From: AWTP1-13 sp963820375
Lineage (GTDB): Bacteria > Pseudomonadota > Alphaproteobacteria > Rhizobiales > Hyphomicrobiaceae
Assembly (NCBI GenBank): GCA_963820375.1
Contig: CAWFZX010000006.1
Coordinates: 1-64,000, forward strand
Length of the DNA: 64,000 bases
Direction: 5' to 3'
In this document: in pieces, positions 17,525 to 25,073 of the stretch
Position numbering within the stretch: the stretch's first letter is position 1
Layout: each line of letters begins with the position of its first letter
Notes under the pieces: model-generated
The model's input: only the letters and a program-made list of their open reading frames with translations
Databases searched by the model: none
Told to the model about the DNA's origin: nothing
Made by a program: the position numbers and the translations under genes

Positions 17525-17551
17525 GACGCACGGGCCTGCCAAGGACCGACA
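17525..17551 (-). promoter_or_regulatory. putative ECF42-type promoter upstream of DUF1428 gene
   Basis: Read on the minus strand: TGTCGG (-35 like), 17 bp, CGTC (-10 like). It has the same layout as the site before the DGPF gene (TGTCGC-N17-CGTC) and matches the TGTCGA...CGTC pattern reported for ECF42 sigma factors. It lies between the end of the sigma-factor gene and the DUF1428 gene, so it could give DUF1428 its own sigma-dependent transcript. Confidence 0.5.
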
Positions 17552-17581
17552 ACGCGCAACACTTTTTACGGCTCCGGCCTA

Positions 17582-18853
17582 TCAGCCCTTGAGGGCACGG
17601 TTTTTCTGAGGCAAAGGCTCGGCCAGCTGATCAAGTTGTTGGCGAATATGTGTCGCCTCGGCGGGCGTATTGGCGAGTGCAATGGCCCTGTCAAATGCGA
17701 TGCGGGCCTCTTGGCTGCGGCCGAGCGCGATCAGGAAGGCCCCTCTTGCGCCGTGGAAATAAAAGTAGCGGTCCAGTTTGTCTGCCAGCGGCTCGATCAT
17801 GGCCAGGGCCGCCTCCGCACCGCGCACCTTTGCAGCGGCGACGGCCCGGTTGAGGGTGACCACCGGGGAGGGCTGCATACGCTCTAAAGCGCCATAGAGG
17901 AGATCGATTTGCGCCCAGTCGGTGTCTTGCGGATGCTGCGCGCGGGCGTGCAGGGCTGCGATCGCGGCTTGCACCTGGTAGGGACCGGGGCGACGGTGAC
18001 GCAGGGCTTTCTCGACCAGGGCCAGCCCCTCGGCAATCAGCTTTTTATCCCAGCGTTGGCGGTCCTGCTCCTCGAGCAGCACGACCGACCCTTCGGCATC
18101 GAAGCGCGCCCGTGCTCGGGCATGCTGGAGCAGGAGCAAGGCGGTGAGCGCCATGATCTCGGGTTCCGTGGGGAACAGCCGCAACAACAGGCGGCAGAGT
18201 CGGATGGCTTCCTCGCAGAGCGTGGTGCGGCTGCCCTGCTCGGCGGCGCCAGCGGTATAGCCCTCGTTGAACAACAGGTAGACCATCGCTGCCACTGCGG
18301 CCAGGCGCTCGCTGCGATCGGCGGCACTCGGCGCCTCGAACGGCACCTGCGCCCTGGCGACGCGTGCCTTGGCGCGCGTGATGCGCTGCTCCATGGCATC
18401 GTCGCTGACCAGAAAGGCACGCGCGATCTGGCGCGGTGACAGACCCGAAACGATGCGCAGCGCCAAAGCAATCTGCTGGGTGGCGGGCAGCTGGGGATGG
18501 CAGCACACGAACAAGAGCCGCAAGATGTCGTCGCGATAGTCGGCCTCGTCGATGCGCGCCACCGTGCTAGCCTCGGCGTCGGAGAGATCCGAGATCATTT
18601 CCTCCGGCGGCAGCGGCTGTTCCCTGCGTTGCCGCCGCACCGTGTCGATCGCCGCATTCTTGCCGACCATGATCAGCCAGGCGGCTGCGTCGCGCGGAGG
18701 CCCGTTTTGCGGCCACGTCCGCAACGCTCTCAGGCAGGCCTCCTGGAAGGCTTCCTCCGCCAGGTCGAGATCGCGGAAGTTGCGCACCAGCGCGGCCATG
18801 GCCCGCGGCCGCGCCGAGGTCAGAACCGCGTCAATCCAGGAGACGTCCGTCAC
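17582..18853 (-). CDS. ECF42-type RNA polymerase sigma factor with C-terminal extension
   Basis: 423 residues from GTG 18853, which overlaps the stop of the DGPF gene (GTGA). Sigma region 2 spans about residues 10-78 ('DLAEEAFQEACLRALRTWP', 'AAWLIMVGKNAAIDTVRRQRR'), and region 4 about 110-165 ('LPATQQIALALRIVSGLSPRQIARAFLVSDDAMEQRITRAKARV'). The remaining ~250 residues are the long helical, TPR-like extension (DUF6596 type) that marks the ECF42 group; it contains 'YLLFNEGYTAG' and 'RSQEARIAFDRAIALA'. Known ECF42 members have no anti-sigma gene and are linked to DGPF/YCII proteins, exactly the arrangement here. What activates it is unknown. Confidence 0.9.
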   Translation of the reverse strand: MTDVSWIDAVLTSARPRAMAALVRNFRDLDLAEEAFQEACLRALRTWPQNGPPRDAAAWLIMVGKNAAIDTVRRQRREQPLPPEEMISDLSDAEASTVARIDEADYRDDILRLLFVCCHPQLPATQQIALALRIVSGLSPRQIARAFLVSDDAMEQRITRAKARVARAQVPFEAPSAADRSERLAAVAAMVYLLFNEGYTAGAAEQGSRTTLCEEAIRLCRLLLRLFPTEPEIMALTALLLLQHARARARFDAEGSVVLLEEQDRQRWDKKLIAEGLALVEKALRHRRPGPYQVQAAIAALHARAQHPQDTDWAQIDLLYGALERMQPSPVVTLNRAVAAAKVRGAEAALAMIEPLADKLDRYFYFHGARGAFLIALGRSQEARIAFDRAIALANTPAEATHIRQQLDQLAEPLPQKNRALKG

Positions 18854-19221
18854 GCGCTGGCGTTCCCAGGATTGAATAGGCCAATCGGCCGGATCTCATA
18901 GGCGCCGCCGGGATTGGCGGCGCCGAGCTCGCGCGCGATTTCGAGCACCTCTTCGAGCGAGGCGCAATCGACGAGGTAGAAACCGAGCAGTTGTTCTTTG
19001 GTTTCTGCGAATGGCCCGTCGATCACGAGCGGCTGCTCGCGGTCCTTGCGCAAGGTGGTAGCGGCCGTGGTCGGCAGCAGGCGCACCACCGGCCCGAGCT
19101 TGCCCTGCCGGGCGAGCCTTTCCTGCACGACGGCAAGTTTGGCCATGACGGCATCGTCCTCCTGTTTGCTCCAGGCGCAGACAACGTTCTCATCGTGATA
19201 ACAAAGTATGGCGTACTGCAT
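18850..19221 (-). CDS. DGPF/YCII-related protein, partner of ECF42 sigma factor
   Basis: 123 residues with the YCII-like ferredoxin fold and the name-giving motif 'IDGPFAETKEQLLGFYLVD' (residues ~67-85), then 'ALEEVLEIARELG'-like helix and 'GAYEIRPIG' at the end. These proteins are encoded next to ECF42 sigma factors in many bacteria and are thought to be their targets or co-factors; the biochemical role is unknown. Its 3' end overlaps the sigma gene by 4 bp, so the two are translated together. An ECF42-like promoter lies 30 bp upstream. Confidence 0.9.
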   Translation of the reverse strand: MQYAILCYHDENVVCAWSKQEDDAVMAKLAVVQERLARQGKLGPVVRLLPTTAATTLRKDREQPLVIDGPFAETKEQLLGFYLVDCASLEEVLEIARELGAANPGGAYEIRPIGLFNPGNASA

Positions 19222-19250
19222 TTGCTAGCCTCTGTTGGCTCTGATGCAAG

Positions 19251-19277
19251 GACGTTTGAGGATGGCCGTTTGCGACA
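19251..19277 (-). promoter_or_regulatory. putative ECF42-type autoregulated promoter of DGPF-sigma operon
   Basis: On the minus strand TGTCGC, 17 bp, CGTC, with the CGTC element 30 bp before the ATG of the DGPF gene (19221). This agrees with the described ECF42 consensus (TGTCGA at -35, CGTC at -10) and would let the sigma factor drive its own operon. Confidence 0.6.
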
Positions 19278-19414
19278 GAAAAAACCGCCTCATTTGCTTT
19301 GCTCACCTCGGCGACAGTAGCGCACGGCAGCGCCGCTGGATGTGCTAGACTTGAGCAACCCCGGCCGTGTCACGGGGGCGGGACGCAAACTCCAGTTTTT
19401 CGTAAGGCGAGAAA

Positions 19415-21088
19415 ATGATCAATACAGTCGGCTGCTTGGGTGCGGCTGCGGGGTGGCATGCGCGCCGCAGCGGCTTGACCGGAGGTGGACGGTTCGACCG
19501 CTGCATCGCCATGCAGTCGATGCGGAGCATCGCCATGCAGTCGATGCGGAGCATGGTGCTGGCCTCGACTGCGAGCTTGCTTATTCATGTGGCCACCGCA
19601 ACTCCCGCGCCGGCCCAGAGCACCGCGTCCGCCACTGCCCCCGCAGCCACCGAAAAGGTGATCGTCACCGCGCCGCCTCGCCAAAGCTCTCGCCTGCGCA
19701 CCCTGCTCTCCAAGCTGCTGGGTAAAGACAAACGCGAGAAGCTCGCTGCCACGCAAGCGGAGGTGTGGACCGTTCCACAGTCGCGCTTGGGACGGCTCAA
19801 GCTACGGTTCAAGGCGCTGGGGGTGAAGGTCACGCAATTGCGCGAGGATTGGAACCACATTCTGAAGCGGCAGCAGGGTCCGCAGGCCATGACACCCGCG
19901 CAAGAAGCGATCATGAAAAAGGTGAAAGCCATGCGCGAAATCATCGGTGTCGGCGTGATGACGGCGGGCGAAGCCGCGATGACGGAGTATGCGCTCACGG
20001 CTGGAGCCAAGCCGAAGAAGCCAGCCGGCGGTGCAAGGGCCGAGCCAGCGTCTGGCAGGATCGTCATCCCCCTTAACGACAAGCGGCATGTCAGCGTTGA
20101 ACGCCTCACTGCGGTGACGACCGAAAAAGGCACAACGTGGCGCGGCAGGGTCGAGGAAACCGGCGAAAGCGCCGTCTTAATGTGGTGGAAGGATGGCCGT
20201 CTTTCCGGGGTGTTCGGCTACAAGGGCAACATTTACATGATTGTCAACATGGGTGGGGGTGTCCACGCCGTGCTCGAGGCCGACCCCACGCAGTTGCCGC
20301 CCGATCACTCTGCGACCTCGGACCGGGCGGACAGCGCCGCTACCGCCGCGCCGATACCCGTTTCGCTGCCGCCACCGCCCGATATCAAGCCGCTGGAGGA
20401 GATCGAACGCAGGAAGCTCGAGGCCAAGAAAATCACCATCGATCTCATGCTGCTTTACACCAAAAAAACGGCAAGCCGTTATATCCGTGATCCCGCGGAT
20501 CTTCTGGAGCTTGCCGTCGAGCAGGCCAACGAAACGTTCCGCAACAGCGGTATCCCGAACGTCACCCTGCGTCTCGTGCATAGCCAACTCGTCGATTACG
20601 ACGAGACGGGCAGCGAGCACTTCGAGCACCTTTACAATCTGGTCGACGGTAAGGTTGCATTCAAGCACATCCGTCGCCTCCGCGACGAGAAGCGGGCGGA
20701 TATCGTCGGCTTGATCGTCGAGGATCCTTCCGGCTGCGGCCTTTCCACCCGCGTCGGTGCCGAGGCCGAGGAGGCCTTTTTCGTCGTGCATCATTCCTGC
20801 GCCGCGATCACGATTTCGATAGCGCACGAAATCGGCCATATCTTGGGTGCGCGGCATGACCGCCTGGTCGATCGCAACGAAACGCCCTTTGCCTACGCCC
20901 ACGGCTACGTCAATGGCAGCAAGTGGCGCGATATCATGAGCTATCAAAGGGGCTGCGATGGGTGTCCGCGCCTGCCGTTTTGGTCGAACCCGCGCGTGCT
21001 GTATCGGGGCGAGCCCACCGGGACGGTGGCCAACGACAACGCGCGTGTGATTCTTGAGCAGGCCGAACGCGTCGCCTCGTTCAGGTAA
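19415..21088 (+). CDS. secreted zinc metallopeptidase (reprolysin-like, peptidyl-Asp metalloendopeptidase type)
   Basis: 557 residues from ATG 19415 (AAGGCGAG 5 bp upstream); ATGs at 19511 and later are alternatives. The export signal is internal: a hydrophobic stretch from about residue 47 ('MVLASTASLLIHVATATPAPAQS'). A 24-bp tandem duplication just before it encodes IAMQSMRS twice. Residues ~210-300 form a pro-domain-like part ('RIVIPLNDKRHVSVERLTAV'). The catalytic domain starts near residue 340 ('KKITIDLMLLYTKKTASRYI'), with the zinc site 'AHEIGHILGARHD' (first His at 471, Glu 472) and a later Met-turn candidate 'WRDIMSYQRGC'. It is a metzincin. The substrate is unknown. Confidence 0.82.
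   Translation: MINTVGCLGAAAGWHARRSGLTGGGRFDRCIAMQSMRSIAMQSMRSMVLASTASLLIHVATATPAPAQSTASATAPAATEKVIVTAPPRQSSRLRTLLSKLLGKDKREKLAATQAEVWTVPQSRLGRLKLRFKALGVKVTQLREDWNHILKRQQGPQAMTPAQEAIMKKVKAMREIIGVGVMTAGEAAMTEYALTAGAKPKKPAGGARAEPASGRIVIPLNDKRHVSVERLTAVTTEKGTTWRGRVEETGESAVLMWWKDGRLSGVFGYKGNIYMIVNMGGGVHAVLEADPTQLPPDHSATSDRADSAATAAPIPVSLPPPPDIKPLEEIERRKLEAKKITIDLMLLYTKKTASRYIRDPADLLELAVEQANETFRNSGIPNVTLRLVHSQLVDYDETGSEHFEHLYNLVDGKVAFKHIRRLRDEKRADIVGLIVEDPSGCGLSTRVGAEAEEAFFVVHHSCAAITISIAHEIGHILGARHDRLVDRNETPFAYAHGYVNGSKWRDIMSYQRGCDGCPRLPFWSNPRVLYRGEPTGTVANDNARVILEQAERVASFR
19507..19554 (+). repeat. 24-bp tandem duplication in the metallopeptidase N-terminus
   Basis: The unit CGCCATGCAGTCGATGCGGA + GCAT occurs twice in a row, in frame, and encodes IAMQSMRS twice. 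It duplicates Met codons just upstream of the signal-peptide core, so it also multiplies possible start codons. It probably arose by replication slippage. Confidence 0.85.
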
Positions 21089-21094
21089 GGCTGC

Positions 21095-21937
21095 TTACTC
21101 GAGCTTAGCGCCGAACAGACGCTCGGCGTTGCCGTGCGCGAGGCGCTTTGCCTGATCTTCGGGGAGCTGAGCCAACCAGTCGCGATAGCCCTTGATGATG
21201 GTGTCGTAGGCAAACCAACGCTCGTTGATCCAGGTGTCGGAGCCGAGCAAGAAGCGATCGGAGTGGCTTGCGAACAGCTCGCGCCATTCGCCCGAGACTT
21301 GGCCGCTTGCCTCGGTGATGCCGCTGCGATAGGAGAGCTCGCCCATCAGCGCCGGATGCTGCTCGAAAAGCTCGCGCACGCGCGTGACCGGTGTCGAGAA
21401 GCCGGTATGGGCCCAGATGATCTTGGCTGCCGGATGGTGCCCGAGCAAGATGGCCAGTGCCACCTCATCGCAATGGGCAAGAATATAAAGGTGCCGCTCG
21501 GCGGCAAATTCGACCGCTTTTTTGACCAACGGGCGGGCAGCAGCTTCGCCATAGATGTGGAATTCGCCGATGCCGCGAAAATAGCCGCGCTGATATTCGC
21601 TCTCGATCAACGCGTAGATGCTGGGGTCGGTCGACCAATCCGTAACGTCGGCACGGGTGCGGTAGGGGCGAATGAAAGGCACCACCAGCAACCCTTGAGC
21701 CTTCGCCGTCACCAGGTCGTGCGTGCCTTTGTTGGGCCGACTGTTGGCAATGATGCCGCCGACATCGTTGCGGCGGAAGACCTCGAGCACCTTTTCCAGC
21801 GGATAGAACGGATTGGGCTCCTGATTGTAGTGGAGATGCGCATCGAAGATCTTGAGTTTGGCTTGCGCGCAGGCCGCTCTCGGCAGCAGGACGAGCAGGC
21901 AAGCGAGCAGCAAGGCGATGCATTTCGGTTGCGGCAT
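21095..21937 (-). CDS. exported amidohydrolase-family (metal-dependent TIM-barrel) protein
   Basis: 280 residues with a clear Sec signal peptide ('CIALLLACLLVLLPRAACAQA', residues 5-25). The barrel begins with the H-x-H metal site 'IFDAHLHYN' (residues ~30-38), followed by 'RGIGEFHIYGE', 'LYILAHCDEVALAIL', 'KIIWAHTGFSTPVTRV' and 'RFLLGSDTW' with the final Asp. This fits the amidohydrolase_2 superfamily (2-pyrone-dicarboxylate lactonase-like and relatives). A periplasmic location is unusual for the family but is seen in alphaproteobacterial members. The substrate is unknown. The gene is convergent with the metallopeptidase gene. Confidence 0.8.
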   Translation of the reverse strand: MPQPKCIALLLACLLVLLPRAACAQAKLKIFDAHLHYNQEPNPFYPLEKVLEVFRRNDVGGIIANSRPNKGTHDLVTAKAQGLLVVPFIRPYRTRADVTDWSTDPSIYALIESEYQRGYFRGIGEFHIYGEAAARPLVKKAVEFAAERHLYILAHCDEVALAILLGHHPAAKIIWAHTGFSTPVTRVRELFEQHPALMGELSYRSGITEASGQVSGEWRELFASHSDRFLLGSDTWINERWFAYDTIIKGYRDWLAQLPEDQAKRLAHGNAERLFGAKLE

Positions 21938-22126
21938 GGGCTGGCTCCTTTGCCGGCTGGCGGCGAGCCATGCTAGCGCATTTGCGCCGCGTCGCGGAGC
22001 CGGTCTGATCTAATGTGGACCTTCGACCTACCGCGGCAGTAGCGCCGGCGCCAAGAAACTGCAAAACTCGTCGTCCTTGTTCTTGTTCTAGCGCCCAGCC
22101 CCGCAGCCGCCATTTCGGACCTTGCC

Positions 22127-23011
22127 ATGCCTCATCTGACCACCGACGACAACGTGCGGCTCTATTACGAGGAGGTGGGCAGCGGCACCCCCATCGTGTT
22201 CGTGCACGAGTTTGCCGGCGACCACCGCAGCTGGGAGCCGCAGATGCGCTATTTCGCGCGGCGCTATCGCTGCATTGCCTACGCTGCTCGCGGCTACCCG
22301 CCGTCCGAGGTGCCGGTTGCGACCGCGAGCTACTCGCAGGCGCGCGCCGCGTCCGACATTCGTTGCGTGCTCGACCAGCTGAAGATCGACAAGGCGCATA
22401 TCGTCGGCCTGTCGATGGGGGGGCTTGCCGTACTGCATTTCGGCCTGAGCTATCCGGACCGGGCACGCTCGTTGCTGGTGGCTGGTGCCGGCTACGGCTC
22501 GGAAGCCGGCGAGCGGGACAAGTTTCGCGGCGAGGCCGAGACCATCGCCGGCAAGCTTCAACGGGAGGGCATGGCACGGTTTGCCGAAGCTTATGCCTAT
22601 GGACCGACGCGCGTGCAGTTTGAGCACAAGGATCCGCGTGGGTTTGCCGAATTCAAGCGCATGCTGGCCGAGCATTCCGCCGAAGGCTCGGCCGAAACGC
22701 AACGCGGCGTGCAGCGCGAGCGGCCTTCGCTGTTCGATCTCGAGGAACGGCTCAAGCGCCTGACCGTGCCGATGCTGGTGGTCACGGGTGACGAGGATTG
22801 GCCGTGCCTGGTGCCGAACATCTTCTTGAAGCGTACCTGTGCCTCGGCCGCGCTGTTGGTCATTCCCAACAGCGGGCACACCGTCAACCTCGAGGAACCT
22901 GCCGCTTTCAATGCGGCGCTGGCCGATTTCTTGGCCCAGGTCGACGCCGGCCGCTGGCCCGTGCGCGATCCGCGGGCGATCAGCCAGTCGATAACCGGGA
23001 TGACGAAATAG
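22127..23011 (+). CDS. alpha/beta-hydrolase
   Basis: 294 residues. The oxyanion region is 'GTPIVFVHEFAGDHRSW' (residues ~20-36), the nucleophile elbow is 'VGLSMGG' (Ser near residue 94), 'MLVVTGDEDWPC' gives the late Asp, and the catalytic His lies in 'NSGHTVNLEEP'. The fold matches 3-oxoadipate enol-lactonase/haloperoxidase-like hydrolases. Note 'HEF' in place of the more usual HGF/HGW after the first strand. It is separated by only 6 bp from the downstream acyl-CoA-dehydrogenase-like gene, so the two probably act in one degradation route. Confidence 0.85.
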   Translation: MPHLTTDDNVRLYYEEVGSGTPIVFVHEFAGDHRSWEPQMRYFARRYRCIAYAARGYPPSEVPVATASYSQARAASDIRCVLDQLKIDKAHIVGLSMGGLAVLHFGLSYPDRARSLLVAGAGYGSEAGERDKFRGEAETIAGKLQREGMARFAEAYAYGPTRVQFEHKDPRGFAEFKRMLAEHSAEGSAETQRGVQRERPSLFDLEERLKRLTVPMLVVTGDEDWPCLVPNIFLKRTCASAALLVIPNSGHTVNLEEPAAFNAALADFLAQVDAGRWPVRDPRAISQSITGMTK

Positions 23012-23017
23012 CGGCCG

Positions 23018-24217
23018 ATGCACGACAAGCCAAGTTCCACCGACCAATCGACGAGCGCTGCCGCCGACCCGGTGGCGCGCGTTGCCAGCATCGCCGCTGC
23101 GTTACAAAAATCGGCAGCGGAAAACGAGGCGCTGGGTCGGCTGACCCCAGAGCTGGTGGACAAACTGCACGAGCAGCGGCTGTTCCGCCTGCTGCTGCCC
23201 GCCGCCTATGGGGGGGATGAGGTCGATCTCGTCACCTGGTTTCGCACCATGGAGGCTATCGCCAAGCTCGATGCCAGTACCGCTTGGTGCGTGGGGCAGA
23301 TCAACGGTTGCGCGGCTTCATCCGCGGCCCTGGCGCCGGAGATCGCCCATAAAATGTGGGGCGACAATCCACACGCCGCACTGAGCTGGGGGCCGCCGCT
23401 CCAGTCGCGCGCCGAGGAAACCGACGGCGGCCATCGGTTAACCGGCGAGTGGGGGATGTCCAGCGGCAGCCGGCATGCAACCTGGCTTGGCCTGATGGCG
23501 CCGGTGTTCGACCGTGCCGGCAAGCCGGTGCCCCTGCCGCAGGGCGTCAGCGCGCGCATCTTCTTTGTTCCGGCCGATGTGGTCGAATGGATCGACAACT
23601 GGGACGTGATCGGACTCAATGCGACGTGCAGCGGCGGCTATCGTCTCGCTGGCTGCTTCGTGCCGGCGGGCTACTCCTTCAGCCGCGAGCACTTGCCCGA
23701 CGTGCGGCTACCGGGTGCGCTGTTCAAATTTCCCCTCAATAGCCTGTTTGCCACCGGCTTTTCCGCGGTCACCCTGGGGATCGCCCGCGCGATGCTCGAT
23801 GACGTGGTTGCGCTCGCCAAGGATAAGACGCCGCGGCTCGCCAAATTTTCCTTGCGCGACAACCATCATGTGCAATTCCAGATCGGTGAGGCCGAGGCGC
23901 GCCTGCGTTCGTCGCGCCATTACGTCGAGAGCACGGTCGGCAGGGTGTGGCAGGAGGTTGTTGCGTCGGGCGAGCTTAGCATCGAACGGCGGATCGATAT
24001 CCGCATGGCCACGACATTTGCCATCCACCAAGCCAATGCCGTTGCCGACGCTGCCTGGCAGATTGCCGGCGCCACCGCCATTTTTAGCTCAAGGCCATTC
24101 GAGCGGCGGCTGCGCGACATCAAGACGGTGACCCAGCAGGTGCAGGGGCGCCCATCACATCTGCAGGATGTGGGCGCCTATTTGCTGGGCCTCGATCCGG
24201 TTCTGTCGTTTGCCTAA
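23018..24217 (+). CDS. acyl-CoA dehydrogenase-like flavoprotein (HsaA/flavin-monooxygenase type)
   Basis: 399 residues. It has the three-domain acyl-CoA dehydrogenase layout: helical N-terminus 'KLHEQRLFRLLLPAAYGGDEVD' (residues ~48-69), the beta-domain 'HRLTGEWGMSSGSRHATWLGLMAPV' (~140-165), and a helical C-terminus 'LRSSRHYVESTVGRVWQEV' and 'IRMATTFAIHQANAVADAAWQIAG'. The wording is that of the subgroup that includes HsaA, DszC and p-hydroxyphenylacetate hydroxylase oxygenase components rather than true beta-oxidation dehydrogenases, because the catalytic Glu region is not seen. It may therefore hydroxylate an aromatic or sulfur/nitrogen substrate with FMNH2. No flavin reductase gene is nearby. 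Confidence 0.75.
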   Translation: MHDKPSSTDQSTSAAADPVARVASIAAALQKSAAENEALGRLTPELVDKLHEQRLFRLLLPAAYGGDEVDLVTWFRTMEAIAKLDASTAWCVGQINGCAASSAALAPEIAHKMWGDNPHAALSWGPPLQSRAEETDGGHRLTGEWGMSSGSRHATWLGLMAPVFDRAGKPVPLPQGVSARIFFVPADVVEWIDNWDVIGLNATCSGGYRLAGCFVPAGYSFSREHLPDVRLPGALFKFPLNSLFATGFSAVTLGIARAMLDDVVALAKDKTPRLAKFSLRDNHHVQFQIGEAEARLRSSRHYVESTVGRVWQEVVASGELSIERRIDIRMATTFAIHQANAVADAAWQIAGATAIFSSRPFERRLRDIKTVTQQVQGRPSHLQDVGAYLLGLDPVLSFA

Positions 24218-24251
24218 GGCTGCAAGCTGCGTCAGCGAACCGGTCAGCCCA

Positions 24252-25052
24252 CTAGCCGCCCGCGCCAGCAGCCGCCCGCCGGGCCATGACGCCGACGAGG
24301 TGAGCGCGGTATTGGGCATCGGCGTGGATGTCGCTCATCATCTTGGCTTGATCGCCGCCGAGCGCGGCCAGCGACTGCGCCGACCAGTCCTTGGCCAGGG
24401 CCGCCTCCATCTCGCTGGCGCGATAGACGCCCGAGGCGGACGCGCCGGTCACCGCCACCCGCACGCCGCCGGCGGTGTCGGCAACGGCCACGCCGACCAG
24501 GGCATAACGGGAGGCAGGGTTGGCGAATTTGGCGTAGGCAAACTTGCGGGCGATGGGAAAGGCAATGCGGGTGATGATCTCGTCCGCGCCAAGCGCGGTG
24601 GCGAACAGCCCCGTGAAGAAGGCGTCGGCCTTGATTTCGCGTTTGTTGGTGACCACGGTGGCGTTGAGCGCCAGCACGGCGGCTGGATAATCGGCAGCCG
24701 GGTCGTTATTGGCGAGCGATCCGCCGATGGTGCCGCGATGGCGCACGTGCTGGTCGCCGATATGGGCTGCCAACTGGCACAGTGCCGGGAGCGCACCGCG
24801 CACCACCGGCGAGCTGGCCACCGCATCGTGGGTTTCCATGGCCCCGATCACCAGATCGTTGCCCTTTCTGTCGATGCCGCGCAGTTCCGAGATACGGCCT
24901 AGGTCGATCAGGCTCTTCGGCCCGGCCAGGCGCAGCTTCATGGTCGGCAGCAGCGTGTGGCCGCCCGCCAGCAGCTTGCCCTCGCCGGCGCTGGCAAGCA
25001 GGCGTGCCGCTTCGGCGACCGAACTCGGGCGATGATAGTCGAAGGCATACAT
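24252..25052 (-). CDS. coxM: molybdenum hydroxylase medium (FAD-binding) subunit, CoxM-like
   Basis: 266 residues, normal size. The two FAD-binding motifs of the xanthine dehydrogenase medium subunit are present: 'LLAGGHTLLPTMKLRLAGP' (A-G-G-H-S/T-L-L, residues ~30-50) and 'TIGGSLANNDPAADYPA' (T-I-G-G-N/S, ~108-124). The C-terminal CO-dehydrogenase flavoprotein domain follows ('DEIITRIAFPI...FAKFANPASRYALVGVAV'). It passes electrons from the Fe-S subunit to an acceptor. It lies 22 bp downstream of coxL on the same strand. The order S-L-M differs from the classical CO dehydrogenase order M-S-L. Confidence 0.9.
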   Translation of the reverse strand: MYAFDYHRPSSVAEAARLLASAGEGKLLAGGHTLLPTMKLRLAGPKSLIDLGRISELRGIDRKGNDLVIGAMETHDAVASSPVVRGALPALCQLAAHIGDQHVRHRGTIGGSLANNDPAADYPAAVLALNATVVTNKREIKADAFFTGLFATALGADEIITRIAFPIARKFAYAKFANPASRYALVGVAVADTAGGVRVAVTGASASGVYRASEMEAALAKDWSAQSLAALGGDQAKMMSDIHADAQYRAHLVGVMARRAAAGAGG

Positions 25053-25073
25053 GATCGGTTCCTCCGTAAAGCC

